NCBI GenBank assembly: GCA_025451595.1
Contig: JANWKD010000100.1
Location: 1 to 6,032 of the forward strand
DNA from: Candidatus Babeliales bacterium
Lineage (GTDB): Bacteria > Babelota > Babeliae > Babelales > JANWKD01
Direction of reading: 5' to 3'
DNA length: 6,032 bases
The notes below the pieces were generated by a model. It was not told where the DNA came from. It saw only the letters and a program-made list of their open reading frames with translations, and did not search any database. The position numbers and the translations under genes were made by a program. Of the stretch, positions 1 to 5,386 are shown in pieces. How positions within the stretch are numbered: position 1 is the stretch's first letter; each line of letters begins with the position of its first letter.

Positions 1-501
1 CCGCGCGGCGTACCTCAAATTGAAGTAACATTTGATATTGACGCAAATGGCATCGTGCATGTTTCCGCAAAAGACAAAGCGACAAACAAAGAACAAAGAA
101 TTTCTATCACGAGTGGCGGCGGATTAAATAAAGATGAAATCGAACGCATGGTCAATGAAGCAAAAGCACACGAGTCTGAAGATAAAAAAGCTCGAGAAAC
201 AGTAGAAAAGAAAAACCATCTAGACGGTTTAATCATCCAAATAGAAAAAACACTTAAAGAGAATAAAGACAAGTTGCCCGAAGCAGAAGTCAAAGCTGTT
301 GAGCAAGCAGTTGAAAAAGCAAAGTCTGCTTTAGTAGAACACGCTCAAAATGCAGATGAACTACAAAAAGCAACTGATGAACTATTGCAAGCTTCTCACA
401 AAGTAGCAGAACTGCTCTACAAACAACAAAGCGAAACTACAGACAAGCAAGAAGAGACAAAAGATCAAGAAGGTCCAATTGATACTGACATTAATCAGTA
501 A
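1..501 (+). CDS. dnaK: Chaperone protein DnaK (Hsp70), C-terminal part, 5' end outside window
   Basis: The reading frame is open from the first base, so the gene starts upstream; 166 residues are visible. They begin in the substrate-binding beta-sandwich with the Hsp70 signature PRGVPQIEVTFDIDANGI, followed by HVSAKDKATNKEQRI and SGGGLNKDEIERMV. From about residue 60 the sequence becomes the charged helical lid (KDKLPEAEVKAVEQAVEKAK), then a Gln/Glu/Lys-rich disordered tail. DnaK is the cytosolic ATP-driven chaperone that binds exposed hydrophobic peptides with DnaJ and GrpE; the ATPase domain is not in the window. The tail ends in DTDINQ and lacks the acidic EEV-type ending seen in E. coli DnaK, so the C-terminus is slightly atypical. 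An apparent start at position 55 (GTG) is internal to the conserved domain and not real. The stop is followed 11 bases later by a terminator hairpin, so this gene ends its transcription unit. Identification is near certain. Confidence 0.97.
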   Translation, partial: PRGVPQIEVTFDIDANGIVHVSAKDKATNKEQRISITSGGGLNKDEIERMVNEAKAHESEDKKARETVEKKNHLDGLIIQIEKTLKENKDKLPEAEVKAVEQAVEKAKSALVEHAQNADELQKATDELLQASHKVAELLYKQQSETTDKQEETKDQEGPIDTDINQ

Positions 502-512
502 AACAAACTATC

Positions 513-544
513 ATGGGGAGCAAAGCTCCCCATTCTTAATATTT
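513..544 (+). terminator. Rho-independent terminator after dnaK
   Basis: A perfect 9-bp stem, ATGGGGAGC (513-521) with GCTCCCCAT (525-533), closes an AAA loop. It is followed by a T-rich stretch (TCTTAATATTTT), not an uninterrupted T run. It lies 11 bases past the dnaK stop, the expected place for an intrinsic terminator, and is one of the most GC-rich spots in the surrounding AT-rich DNA. Confidence 0.8.
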
Positions 545-567
545 TACGCGTTAATTTACGTCTTCAA

Positions 568-585
568 AAAAAGATTAATCTTTTT
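568..585. repeat. 18-bp perfect palindrome upstream of carbonic anhydrase
   Basis: AAAAAGATTAATCTTTTT reads the same on both strands. It sits 20 bases before the start codon of the carbonic anhydrase gene, within its presumed leader or promoter. It could be an operator, a weak hairpin with a T-run, or a by-product of AT-rich composition. There is no direct evidence of function. Confidence 0.45.
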
Positions 586-605
586 CTATCTAAAAAAAGG
601 GCTCT

Positions 606-1247
606 ATGTCAACAGAAATACAGAAACTCATTGCAGGACATCAGCAATTCAAACAACAATATTATACCAACCCTGATCAAACAATCTATACAGCATTAAT
701 ACAAAATGGCCAAAAACCAAAAGTATTAATGATAGCTTGCTCCGATTCACGAGTTGACCCTGCCATTGTAACAAATTCAAAGCCAGGCGATTTATTTGTT
801 ATTCGCAATGTAGCCAAATTAGTGCCGCCCTATGAAAATGATAGCGCCTATCATGGAACCAGCGCCGCGTTAGAGTTTGGTATCTGTAGCCTAGACATTG
901 AACACATTATTGTATTTGGTCACTCACAATGTGGTGGTATCACTGCTTTAGTAAATGAAGCTCCAACGATTATTCCTAACGGATTTATTGCCAAATGGAT
1001 GGAGCTTGCCCGCCCTGCAAAACAACAAACAGTTGCGATGCATTCTGCAGAGTCATTAGAAACCAAAGTTGAGTTATGCACGCAATATTCCTTAATACAT
1101 TCCTATCAAAATCTACATACATTTCCGTGGATTCAAAAAAAAATTATGACCGGAGCTTTAAAAATACATGCTTGGTACTTTGATCTAACAACCGGCACCA
1201 TCTCTTGTTATAATTCAAAAGATAATTCCTTTATTCCATTACAATAA
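606..1247 (+). CDS. Beta-class carbonic anhydrase
   Basis: A 213-residue protein, normal length for a bacterial beta-carbonic anhydrase, a cytosolic zinc enzyme that interconverts CO2 and bicarbonate. The family motifs are intact: CSDSRVDP at 45-52 gives zinc ligand Cys45 and the Asp47/Arg49 dyad; HSQCGG at 106-111 gives ligands His106 and Cys109. GDLFVIRNVA (61-70) and HGTSAALEFG (83-92) are also conserved family blocks. The C-terminal GALKIHAWYFDLTTGTI is the usual strand in which bicarbonate enzymes end. ATG at 606 is preceded by an A-rich stretch with AAGGG at 597-601, only 4 bases away, and the N-terminus fits the family, so this start is preferred. The gene stands alone between the dnaK terminator and a complex inverted repeat, so it is probably monocistronic. 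A likely role is supplying bicarbonate for carboxylation reactions; that is inference. No catalytic residue appears to be missing. Confidence 0.96.
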   Translation: MSTEIQKLIAGHQQFKQQYYTNPDQTIYTALIQNGQKPKVLMIACSDSRVDPAIVTNSKPGDLFVIRNVAKLVPPYENDSAYHGTSAALEFGICSLDIEHIIVFGHSQCGGITALVNEAPTIIPNGFIAKWMELARPAKQQTVAMHSAESLETKVELCTQYSLIHSYQNLHTFPWIQKKIMTGALKIHAWYFDLTTGTISCYNSKDNSFIPLQ

Positions 1248-1254
1248 GAGCTCT

Positions 1255-1333
1255 GCCTGAAATACAAATCTTTTTTGTTCCAAAATTCAAGAAAAACATT
1301 TGAACAAAATAATTAAAAATGTTATTTTCAGGC
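1255..1333. repeat. Nested inverted repeats between carbonic anhydrase and the first ankyrin gene
   Basis: An outer 8-bp pair, GCCTGAAA (1255-1262) and TTTCAGGC (1326-1333), encloses an inner 8-bp pair, TTTTGTTC (1273-1280) and GAACAAAA (1302-1309). Both arms nest in the same order, so the 79 bases could fold into one long, bulged hairpin. It begins 8 bases after the carbonic anhydrase stop and ends about 20 bases before the ribosome-binding site of the next gene. It may be a terminator-like structure, a 5' leader element of the ankyrin gene, or a small miniature-transposon-like relic; nothing decides between these. Confidence 0.5.
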
Positions 1334-1363
1334 CAACAATAACTTCTAAAAAAAGGAGAGTCT

Positions 1364-2338
1364 ATGAGAAACAGCATACTATTTTTTTCTATCCTTCTTT
1401 TCACACATAACCTACTTGCAATGCGCTCTGTGCGGGTAGTAGTTTTTGAAAAAAAACATAAAAAACAACTTCAAAGTATACTAGCCGAAGGGGAAAATAT
1501 CTTAAAAATTGTAGACTCCATTCAGCAATTAAAAAAGGACGATTATGAATGGAATGATATATTGGATAATGAAAAAAAAATTAAGCCAGCTTTAGATTTA
1601 ATAAGTGATTGGTGTTATACAAAAAATAAAGATGATATATCCAATATACTTTCTTACCCTATAGGTTCTTACAAAAACATAGCCCATTTATTTTATTCCA
1701 CTGAGCACATTGCTGCATTCATAGGAACCCCGGGAGCCATCGCTTGGGCTGCAAAAAATTTAAAAAATAAACCAGGCACCCGCAATGCACTTATGAAACA
1801 TTTATCAGCTATCGTTAAAAATAAAGAAAAAAATCATCACGCTAAAGCATTATTTTCTATTATTACGTATAAATATCACCATCAAGAAAATAAAAAAGCA
1901 ATATCCTCCAAACGATGGTTTTTGCCAGAAATACTACTTCTTGCTGCAGAAGAAAATCCCGAACTTTTACCGACTTTTTTAGATTATATAGATATTAATA
2001 CCAAAAATAAGGACGGCGAAACAGCGTTAATGTGCGCAGCAAAAGCAGATGATTTGCAAACATTAGATTTTTTGTTAACAAAAAATCCATCAATAAATGA
2101 AACCGATTGCATTGGCAATACTGCCCTTATAATCGCGGCACAAAAGACAATTGAACCAGAGGCAATAACAAAGCTTATCGCTGCCGGCGCTGACGTAAAA
2201 ATAAGACATCGGAACGGATGTACCGCTCTAGATTTCGCCATCAACAGGTTATCAAACTCTCGTGAACTAGTGAGTGTAAAAACTCGCATTAACAACATTA
2301 TTCAGATATTGAAAAGCGCAATGACCGATAAATGCTAA
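1364..2338 (+). CDS. Secreted ankyrin-repeat protein
   Basis: A 324-residue protein with an N-terminal hydrophobic segment (about residues 4-19, NSILFFSILLFTHNLLA), a likely Sec signal with cleavage near Ala19. Residues 30-180 are Lys-rich, probably helical, and not recognised. The C-terminal third carries ankyrin repeats: a degenerate unit at about 184-215, clear units at 216-245 (DGETALMCAAKADDLQTLDF) and 249-279 (GNTALIIAAQ, then LIAAGADVK), and a partial cap at 283-293 (NGCTALDFAI). Ankyrin repeats bind proteins; the partner cannot be predicted. The start is well supported by AGGAGAG at 1354-1360. The next gene, 47 bp downstream on the same strand, has a similar plan, so the two may be co-transcribed paralogues. 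Export plus ankyrin repeats suggests a host-directed or envelope-surface protein, which is inference. The repeat call is secure; the function is unknown. Confidence 0.88.
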   Translation: MRNSILFFSILLFTHNLLAMRSVRVVVFEKKHKKQLQSILAEGENILKIVDSIQQLKKDDYEWNDILDNEKKIKPALDLISDWCYTKNKDDISNILSYPIGSYKNIAHLFYSTEHIAAFIGTPGAIAWAAKNLKNKPGTRNALMKHLSAIVKNKEKNHHAKALFSIITYKYHHQENKKAISSKRWFLPEILLLAAEENPELLPTFLDYIDINTKNKDGETALMCAAKADDLQTLDFLLTKNPSINETDCIGNTALIIAAQKTIEPEAITKLIAAGADVKIRHRNGCTALDFAINRLSNSRELVSVKTRINNIIQILKSAMTDKC

Positions 2339-2346
2339 TAAAATAA

Positions 2347-2373
2347 TTTTTATAAATTTTTAATTTATAAAAA
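2347..2373. repeat. All-AT hairpin between the two ankyrin genes
   Basis: An 11-bp stem, TTTTTATAAAT (2347-2357) with ATTTATAAAAA (2363-2373), encloses the loop TTTTA. It fills most of the 47-bp gap and ends 12 bases before the ATG of the second ankyrin gene. It contains no G-C pair, so it would be a weak terminator; it might shape the leader or mRNA stability. AT-rich composition makes such pairing easier by chance. Confidence 0.45.
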
Positions 2374-2385
2374 AATGGGATCTGC

Positions 2386-3429
2386 ATGAAAAAAATATTA
2401 ACATTAGCAGTATTGAGCAGAATAATGTTACTTCAATCCATGAACCATTCATTTTTCAGTCCTGATTTTATAGCTTCTGAAATCTTAAGCCAAATTATTT
2501 ATACTCTTGTTGACGAAGAAAATAAGTTACCATGGCAAACCGTAGTAACGTTACAAAGATTAAAGAGGCTGAATAAAAGCTGGAAAGCATTTATGGAAGA
2601 AGAGATCGATAACGATCGTTTTACCAACTACTTCATAGAAACCTTATATAAAAAAAAACTTTTAATCACTCACAATAGCAAATTAGCCTTAGCTGCCATT
2701 TTAGGTACTGATAACGCAATTGGCTGGCTGGCAGCACAACCCAAGCAGGAAATTGCAAAGACAGATAGAACTCAACCAATAGATGGATCGGTATATTTTC
2801 TGTATATTATTGAACTACTTCACAATACTGCTGACATGTATGAAAACTTTATTAAAAGAGGAAAAAAAGGCTTAAACCCAGGAGAAGCTCCTTATAATTG
2901 GGATGACCCAAATAACGCTAGAAGAAAATTAGCTGTTTATAAAGCAATGAAATGTGGCATCAAAATCAATAAAATAAACGGTCTGCAAATGACCCCCTTA
3001 ATGATCGCGGCACAATGCAATAGAAATGATTTAGTTCCCTTTTTAGTTAAGAAAGAAAATATTAATAAAAAATGTTTCTACGGGCGCACGGCACTTATGC
3101 ATGCAGTTCTAAACCAATCTGTAGCATGCACTTTGCAGCTTATTAATGCTGGCGCTGATGTTAATATACTTGATAATAATCGTCATTCTGCCTTACACCA
3201 TGCAATTCAAAAAAACAAAAATAATTACCAAATGGACACATATATTGTTCAGTCATTATTAAATGCAGGAGTTGATACTCAGCTAAAAGATACACTCGGA
3301 TTGACCGCACAAAATCATGCACAATACTGTCAACGAAATGATTTAGAAAAATTGATTATACAATCAGTTGCAAGCAAGAAGCAAAATATATTGAGCAATT
3401 GCTCAATACTCGCTCTAGAAAATCCTTAG
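2386..3429 (+). CDS. Secreted ankyrin-repeat protein with F-box-like N-terminal region
   Basis: A 347-residue protein. Residues 1-18 (MKKILTLAVLSRIMLLQS) look like a short export signal, although Arg12 interrupts the hydrophobic core. Residues 29-72 resemble an F-box: IASEILSQIIYTL, then a conserved-looking LQRLKRLNKSWKAFMEE ending, as in the leucine/tryptophan pattern of F-box helices; this is a pattern call only. Four ankyrin units occupy about 198-230 (MTPLMIAAQ), 232-264 (GRTALMHAV, LINAGADVN), 265-303 (HSALHHAIQ, LLNAGVDTQ) and 304-328 (degenerate). Ankyrin and F-box modules together are known in effectors that redirect host ubiquitin ligases; that role here is inference. The ribosome-binding site is modest (GGGA at 2377-2380). 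A four-codon frame ATG-GGA-TCT-GCA-TGA overlaps the start as ATGA. The plan, and segments such as AAILGTDNAIGWLAAQ versus AAFIGTPGAIAWAAKN upstream, suggest paralogy with the preceding gene. Confidence 0.87.
   Translation: MKKILTLAVLSRIMLLQSMNHSFFSPDFIASEILSQIIYTLVDEENKLPWQTVVTLQRLKRLNKSWKAFMEEEIDNDRFTNYFIETLYKKKLLITHNSKLALAAILGTDNAIGWLAAQPKQEIAKTDRTQPIDGSVYFLYIIELLHNTADMYENFIKRGKKGLNPGEAPYNWDDPNNARRKLAVYKAMKCGIKINKINGLQMTPLMIAAQCNRNDLVPFLVKKENINKKCFYGRTALMHAVLNQSVACTLQLINAGADVNILDNNRHSALHHAIQKNKNNYQMDTYIVQSLLNAGVDTQLKDTLGLTAQNHAQYCQRNDLEKLIIQSVASKKQNILSNCSILALENP
3389..3408. repeat. 20-bp perfect palindrome inside the 3' end of the second ankyrin gene
   Basis: TATTGAGCAATTGCTCAATA is self-complementary over all 20 bases and ends 21 bases before the end of the coding region. 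It has no loop and no following T-run, so it is a poor terminator. It may be a dimeric protein-binding site or a mobile-element footprint, or it may simply be coding sequence. Confidence 0.5.
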
Positions 3430-3558
3430 GCTGCAATACTCTAATTGGCATATAATGCTTACTTACAATTCATTTACTAAGTACAAGCCAAAATTTTCAA
3501 GCCCCTCAAAATATCATTATAGAAACTTATTTTTTATTTAAAAGTAACCGACTTGATC

Positions 3559-3586
3559 TTGTTCTTTCAAAATGATACCCTAATAG
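3559..3586 (+). promoter_or_regulatory. Candidate promoter for the HAD-like gene
   Basis: TTGTTC (3559-3564) and TAATAG (3581-3586) are separated by 16 bases and lie 29 bases before the ATG, which would give a short leader. A perfect TATAAT is also present at 3451-3456, but no good -35 box sits at the right distance (TTAGGC at 3426-3431 is 19 bases away). In AT-rich DNA such matches are common. The remaining part of the 185-bp gap shows no gene or strong hairpin. Confidence 0.25.
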
Positions 3587-3614
3587 AAATTACCCCATAG
3601 CGAAAGAAACTAAA

Positions 3615-4424
3615 ATGTATAAATATCTATTATCTATCTTATTGCTTATTAGCTGCAATCTTTTTCATGCAAAACCTGTTATAGTGATATCCTCAAATAA
3701 AATAACCCCATATTCAACAGACTATGTAGGTAAGCTACGAACCATTACAGCAACAGTAAGCATCGCACCTGCTCTTTATTGGAATCATCCAAAACTGATT
3801 GTACGCACACCTCAGATTGTAAAACGTGGATTTGGTATCGCTCAAGAAACAAAGGGCATGGATAACCTCGTTCATAACCTCAGCCAAGAATTAGAACAAA
3901 AAGGTTGGGCGCAACTAAGTAAGGATGAAAAAGAAGCTCTCATCAAAATTATCATTGCGCCAATTAAACCAAATGAAGAGGCAATCAAAAAAGTAAAAAC
4001 TTTAACGAATAACGGCTATAAAATAATTTTGGCAACTAATCAAGCCATTGCACAACACAGATTCTATAAAGAAACTATGCAAACGAAATATGGCTTAAAT
4101 ATGAATGAAATATGTGCTGGTGGTACCGTAAGTTCTCCTACTTATCACGATGCAAGTTATGATGCAACAAAGCCATATTTTGAAATAGAACCAAACTGGC
4201 TTGTGGCTTCAGATACCAATCCCAGCGAATCTTACTTCAAAGCATTAAGAGAGCTTGCAGACCGCCAAGAACCGAATACACCAATTTATATGGTTCATAC
4301 TTTTAAAGAAATGCTAATGGTCGATGATTTGGCAATGCTAGAGAAATATAACATTTGTCTTTTCAATTCAATTGATAAATTGATAGAAGCTATTGAAACT
4401 TTTGACAATTATATCCCACTATAA
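3615..4424 (+). CDS. Secreted HAD-superfamily-like protein, probable pseudoenzyme
   Basis: A 269-residue protein with an N-terminal hydrophobic signal (residues 4-17). Cleavage could follow Ala19 (NLFHA/KP), or LISC at 11-14 could act as a lipobox with lipidation on Cys14. The mature part begins KPVIVISSNKI, where HAD phosphatases carry the hhhhDxDG motif I; Ser26 and Asn28 occupy the places of the nucleophile and acid/base aspartates. A helical cap-like region (about 65-115) follows. NGYKIILATNQ (133-143) fits motif II with Thr141, and TKPYFEI (185-191) fits the motif III lysine. The strand IYMVHTF (224-230), where motif IV acidic residues are expected, has Val-His instead; a VDD at 236-238 lies just beyond. 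The ending CLFNSIDKLIEAI resembles the last HAD strand and helix. No strong ribosome-binding site is seen. The fold call is by motif pattern and moderate; loss of phosphatase activity is inferred. Confidence 0.7.
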   Translation: MYKYLLSILLLISCNLFHAKPVIVISSNKITPYSTDYVGKLRTITATVSIAPALYWNHPKLIVRTPQIVKRGFGIAQETKGMDNLVHNLSQELEQKGWAQLSKDEKEALIKIIIAPIKPNEEAIKKVKTLTNNGYKIILATNQAIAQHRFYKETMQTKYGLNMNEICAGGTVSSPTYHDASYDATKPYFEIEPNWLVASDTNPSESYFKALRELADRQEPNTPIYMVHTFKEMLMVDDLAMLEKYNICLFNSIDKLIEAIETFDNYIPL

Positions 4425-4476
4425 TTAAGCAAAACAAGCCAATTCAAAATAGGATCATATACTAAGATTCGTTTTC

Positions 4477-4550
4477 CGGGGTCCCCGATACTCGGTCACA
4501 ATCGCAAGATTGGGTTAATACCACGGCTTTTAAGCCGTGTGTTATGTTCA
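4477..4550 (+). ncRNA. Possible omega-RNA/IS605 right-end-like structured segment
   Basis: Reading the plus strand there are three short stems in series. CGGGG/CCCCG (4477-4487) competes with CCGA/TCGG (4485-4488 with 4492-4495). CAATC-GCAA-GATTG (4499-4512) is a hairpin with a GNRA tetraloop. CACGGCTT-TT-AAGCCGTG (4522-4539) is a final, stronger hairpin followed by TGTTATGTTCA. A GCAA-loop hairpin followed by a GC-rich terminal hairpin is the arrangement I recall at the right end of many IS200/IS605 elements, where the TnpB guide RNA is encoded. No TnpB or TnpA reading frame is nearby, so if this is right it is an orphan end. The last hairpin could alternatively terminate the HAD-like transcript. 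Confidence 0.3.
4522..4539. terminator. Strong hairpin, possible terminator of the HAD-like gene
   Basis: CACGGCTT (4522-4529) pairs perfectly with AAGCCGTG (4532-4539) around two T residues. It is a stable stem in AT-rich DNA about 100 bases past the HAD-like stop. It is followed by TGTTATGTT rather than a clean T-run, so termination is plausible but not clear. Confidence 0.4.
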
Positions 4551-4569
4551 TTGGCTTGCTTTCAACTAA

Positions 4570-4686
4570 CTAAGCCGATTCATTAATCAGGAAAAAGCTG
4601 AATTATTTGCTGTAATCGTTGAGGGCACGCAAGTTAAGAAAACAAATCCTTTGACCAAAAAAGATTTTGATTTTTTACTGAGCTAA
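4570..4686 (+). pseudogene. Start-less C-terminal gene fragment
   Basis: After an in-frame TAA at 4567-4569 the frame stays open for 38 codons and stops at TAA 4684-4686. The peptide includes NQEKAELFAVIVEGTQVKKT (about residues 7-26) and ends KKDFDFLLS, with a protein-like mix of residues rather than the Lys/Ile/Asn runs typical of AT-rich noise. No ATG, GTG or TTG precedes it at a useful position with a ribosome-binding site. Its last 12 bases overlap the 3' end of ogt on the other strand. It looks like the tail of a gene whose front was lost, possibly where the adjacent inverted-repeat block inserted or a deletion ended. I do not recognise the family, and chance openness over 117 bases cannot be excluded. 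Confidence 0.35.
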
Positions 4687-5208
4687 CAAAATGTATCTTT
4701 TCTCATGCTCTAACAACCATTTCTTACGCTCAATGCCGCCAGCATAGCCCCCGATACGACCATTGCTTGCAATTACTCGGTGACAGGGAACTACAATAGC
4801 AATGCTATTGGCACTATTTGCATTGCCAATGGCTCGATATGCGTAATTGTTTCCGATAGAACATGCCTGGTATGCATATGTCTGCGTCTTGCCATAGGGA
4901 ATTTCTATTAAAGCACGCCAAGCAGCTTTTTGAAAGATTGTTCCAAAAAAGTGAATAGGCGTTTGAAATTTTTGTAACGTGCCAGCAAAATAGTGCGATA
5001 ACTCATATGCAAGAAGCTCAATAATTGGATTTGAACTTTTTTCAATGACCGTAGTATAAATTTCTTTTTGCAGTTTTTTTATTTGCTTATCATTATTTTT
5101 ATTGTCATGAAATTGTAAAAAATATAATGCCCTTTCATCGGCTAACGCAATCATCGATCCTAAAGGAGTAGAAATAGTTGCTGAGTTTACGATCTTTATT
5201 TGATTCAT
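4675..5208 (-). CDS. ogt: Methylated-DNA--protein-cysteine S-methyltransferase (O6-alkylguanine repair)
   Basis: A 177-residue protein from the ATG at 5208; the frame extends to a GTG at 5256 (193 residues). It transfers the alkyl group from O6-methylguanine in DNA to its own cysteine, a one-use repair reaction. The active-site motif PCHRV is at 141-145, with acceptor Cys142 and His143. RAIGNANSAN (125-134) is the DNA-binding arginine-finger block, and IGGYAGGIERKKWLLEHE closes the domain as usual. FQKAAWRALIEIPYGKTQTY (93-112) is the start of the C-terminal domain. The N-terminal NSATISTPLGSM matches the family beginning just after the internal ATG, and a possible -10 box (TATTAT, 5243-5248) lies downstream of the GTG, so 5208 is preferred even though no clear ribosome-binding site is seen. 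It lies 169 bp downstream of the WD40 gene on the same strand, so it probably has its own promoter. All key residues are present. Confidence 0.95.
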   Translation of the reverse strand: MNQIKIVNSATISTPLGSMIALADERALYFLQFHDNKNNDKQIKKLQKEIYTTVIEKSSNPIIELLAYELSHYFAGTLQKFQTPIHFFGTIFQKAAWRALIEIPYGKTQTYAYQACSIGNNYAYRAIGNANSANSIAIVVPCHRVIASNGRIGGYAGGIERKKWLLEHEKRYILLAQ

Positions 5209-5242
5209 AAGAAAATTAAGATAAATGTATATTTCTTTAACT

Positions 5243-5248
5243 ATAATA
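5243..5248 (-). promoter_or_regulatory. Possible -10 box for ogt
   Basis: On the minus strand TATTAT lies 35 bases upstream of the preferred ATG. No convincing -35 box is visible at 16-18 bases. The value of this site is mainly in supporting the ATG at 5208 over the GTG at 5256. The match is weak in AT-rich DNA. Confidence 0.2.
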
Positions 5249-5360
5249 ATTTGCACCTATGATTTTAGTTTAAAAAATCAGCGCAATTAAGCAAAGTAAA
5301 TCTTTTTTATAATTATTGTTGCAAACGTTACACTTCTATCATGAACATTCTACTTTTATT

Positions 5361-5386
5361 GGTTTCCTTTTTGTTTTCTATTTTAA
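5361..5386 (-). repeat. 26-bp direct repeat, copy B (downstream of and overlapping the WD40 gene end)
   Basis: This segment is identical at 25 of 26 positions to 5866-5891. On the minus strand it contains AAAAAGGAAACC, a ribosome-binding-site-like sequence, yet it is followed only by a 6-codon frame (ATG TTC ATG ATA GAA GTG, then TAA). The last two codons and the TAG stop of the WD40 gene lie within this copy. It looks like the leader of a second, now missing gene. Confidence 0.75.

Larger units (their letters stand above)
4431..4562. mobile_element. 132-bp hairpin-rich block bounded by 13-bp inverted repeats
   Basis: AAAACAAGCCAAT (4431-4443) and ATTGGCTTGCTTT (4550-4562) are inverted copies matching at 12 of 13 positions. 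Between them lie three hairpins, at 4477-4487, 4499-4512 and 4522-4539. The block starts 7 bases after the HAD-like stop and ends just before a start-less gene fragment. No convincing target-site duplication abuts the ends; TAAGC occurs at 4426-4430 and 4571-4575 but not flush on the right. It may be a miniature non-autonomous element, an IS200/IS605 end remnant, or a structured RNA. A single copy in the window cannot decide. Confidence 0.4.

Noticed and set aside
15..293. 92-residue minus-strand frame antisense to dnaK
   Set aside because: Shadow of the dnaK coding frame; Ser/Phe-rich composition expected from antisense of a Lys/Glu-rich gene.
55..501. GTG-started 148-residue gene
   Set aside because: It is the inside of dnaK; the frame continues upstream to base 1 with conserved Hsp70 sequence.
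479..676. 65-residue plus-strand frame across the dnaK/carbonic anhydrase junction
   Set aside because: It overlaps the dnaK end, runs through the terminator hairpin and into the carbonic anhydrase in another frame, and shows no protein-like motif.
1984..2298. 104-residue minus-strand frame antisense to the first ankyrin gene
   Set aside because: Shadow of clear ankyrin repeats on the plus strand, with no ribosome-binding site or motif.
4476..4540. tRNA or tRNA remnant
   Set aside because: Several stems and a GGTTAATACC stretch recall a tRNA, but no acceptor stem, anticodon arm or T-loop consensus can be laid out.
4659..4676. A-run/T-run hairpin as ogt terminator
   Set aside because: Only six A-T pairs without a GC stem; too weak to call.
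5209..5256. N-terminal extension of ogt to a GTG start
   Set aside because: The extra 16 residues (Ile/Tyr-rich) have no counterpart in the family, and the likely -10 box falls inside this stretch.
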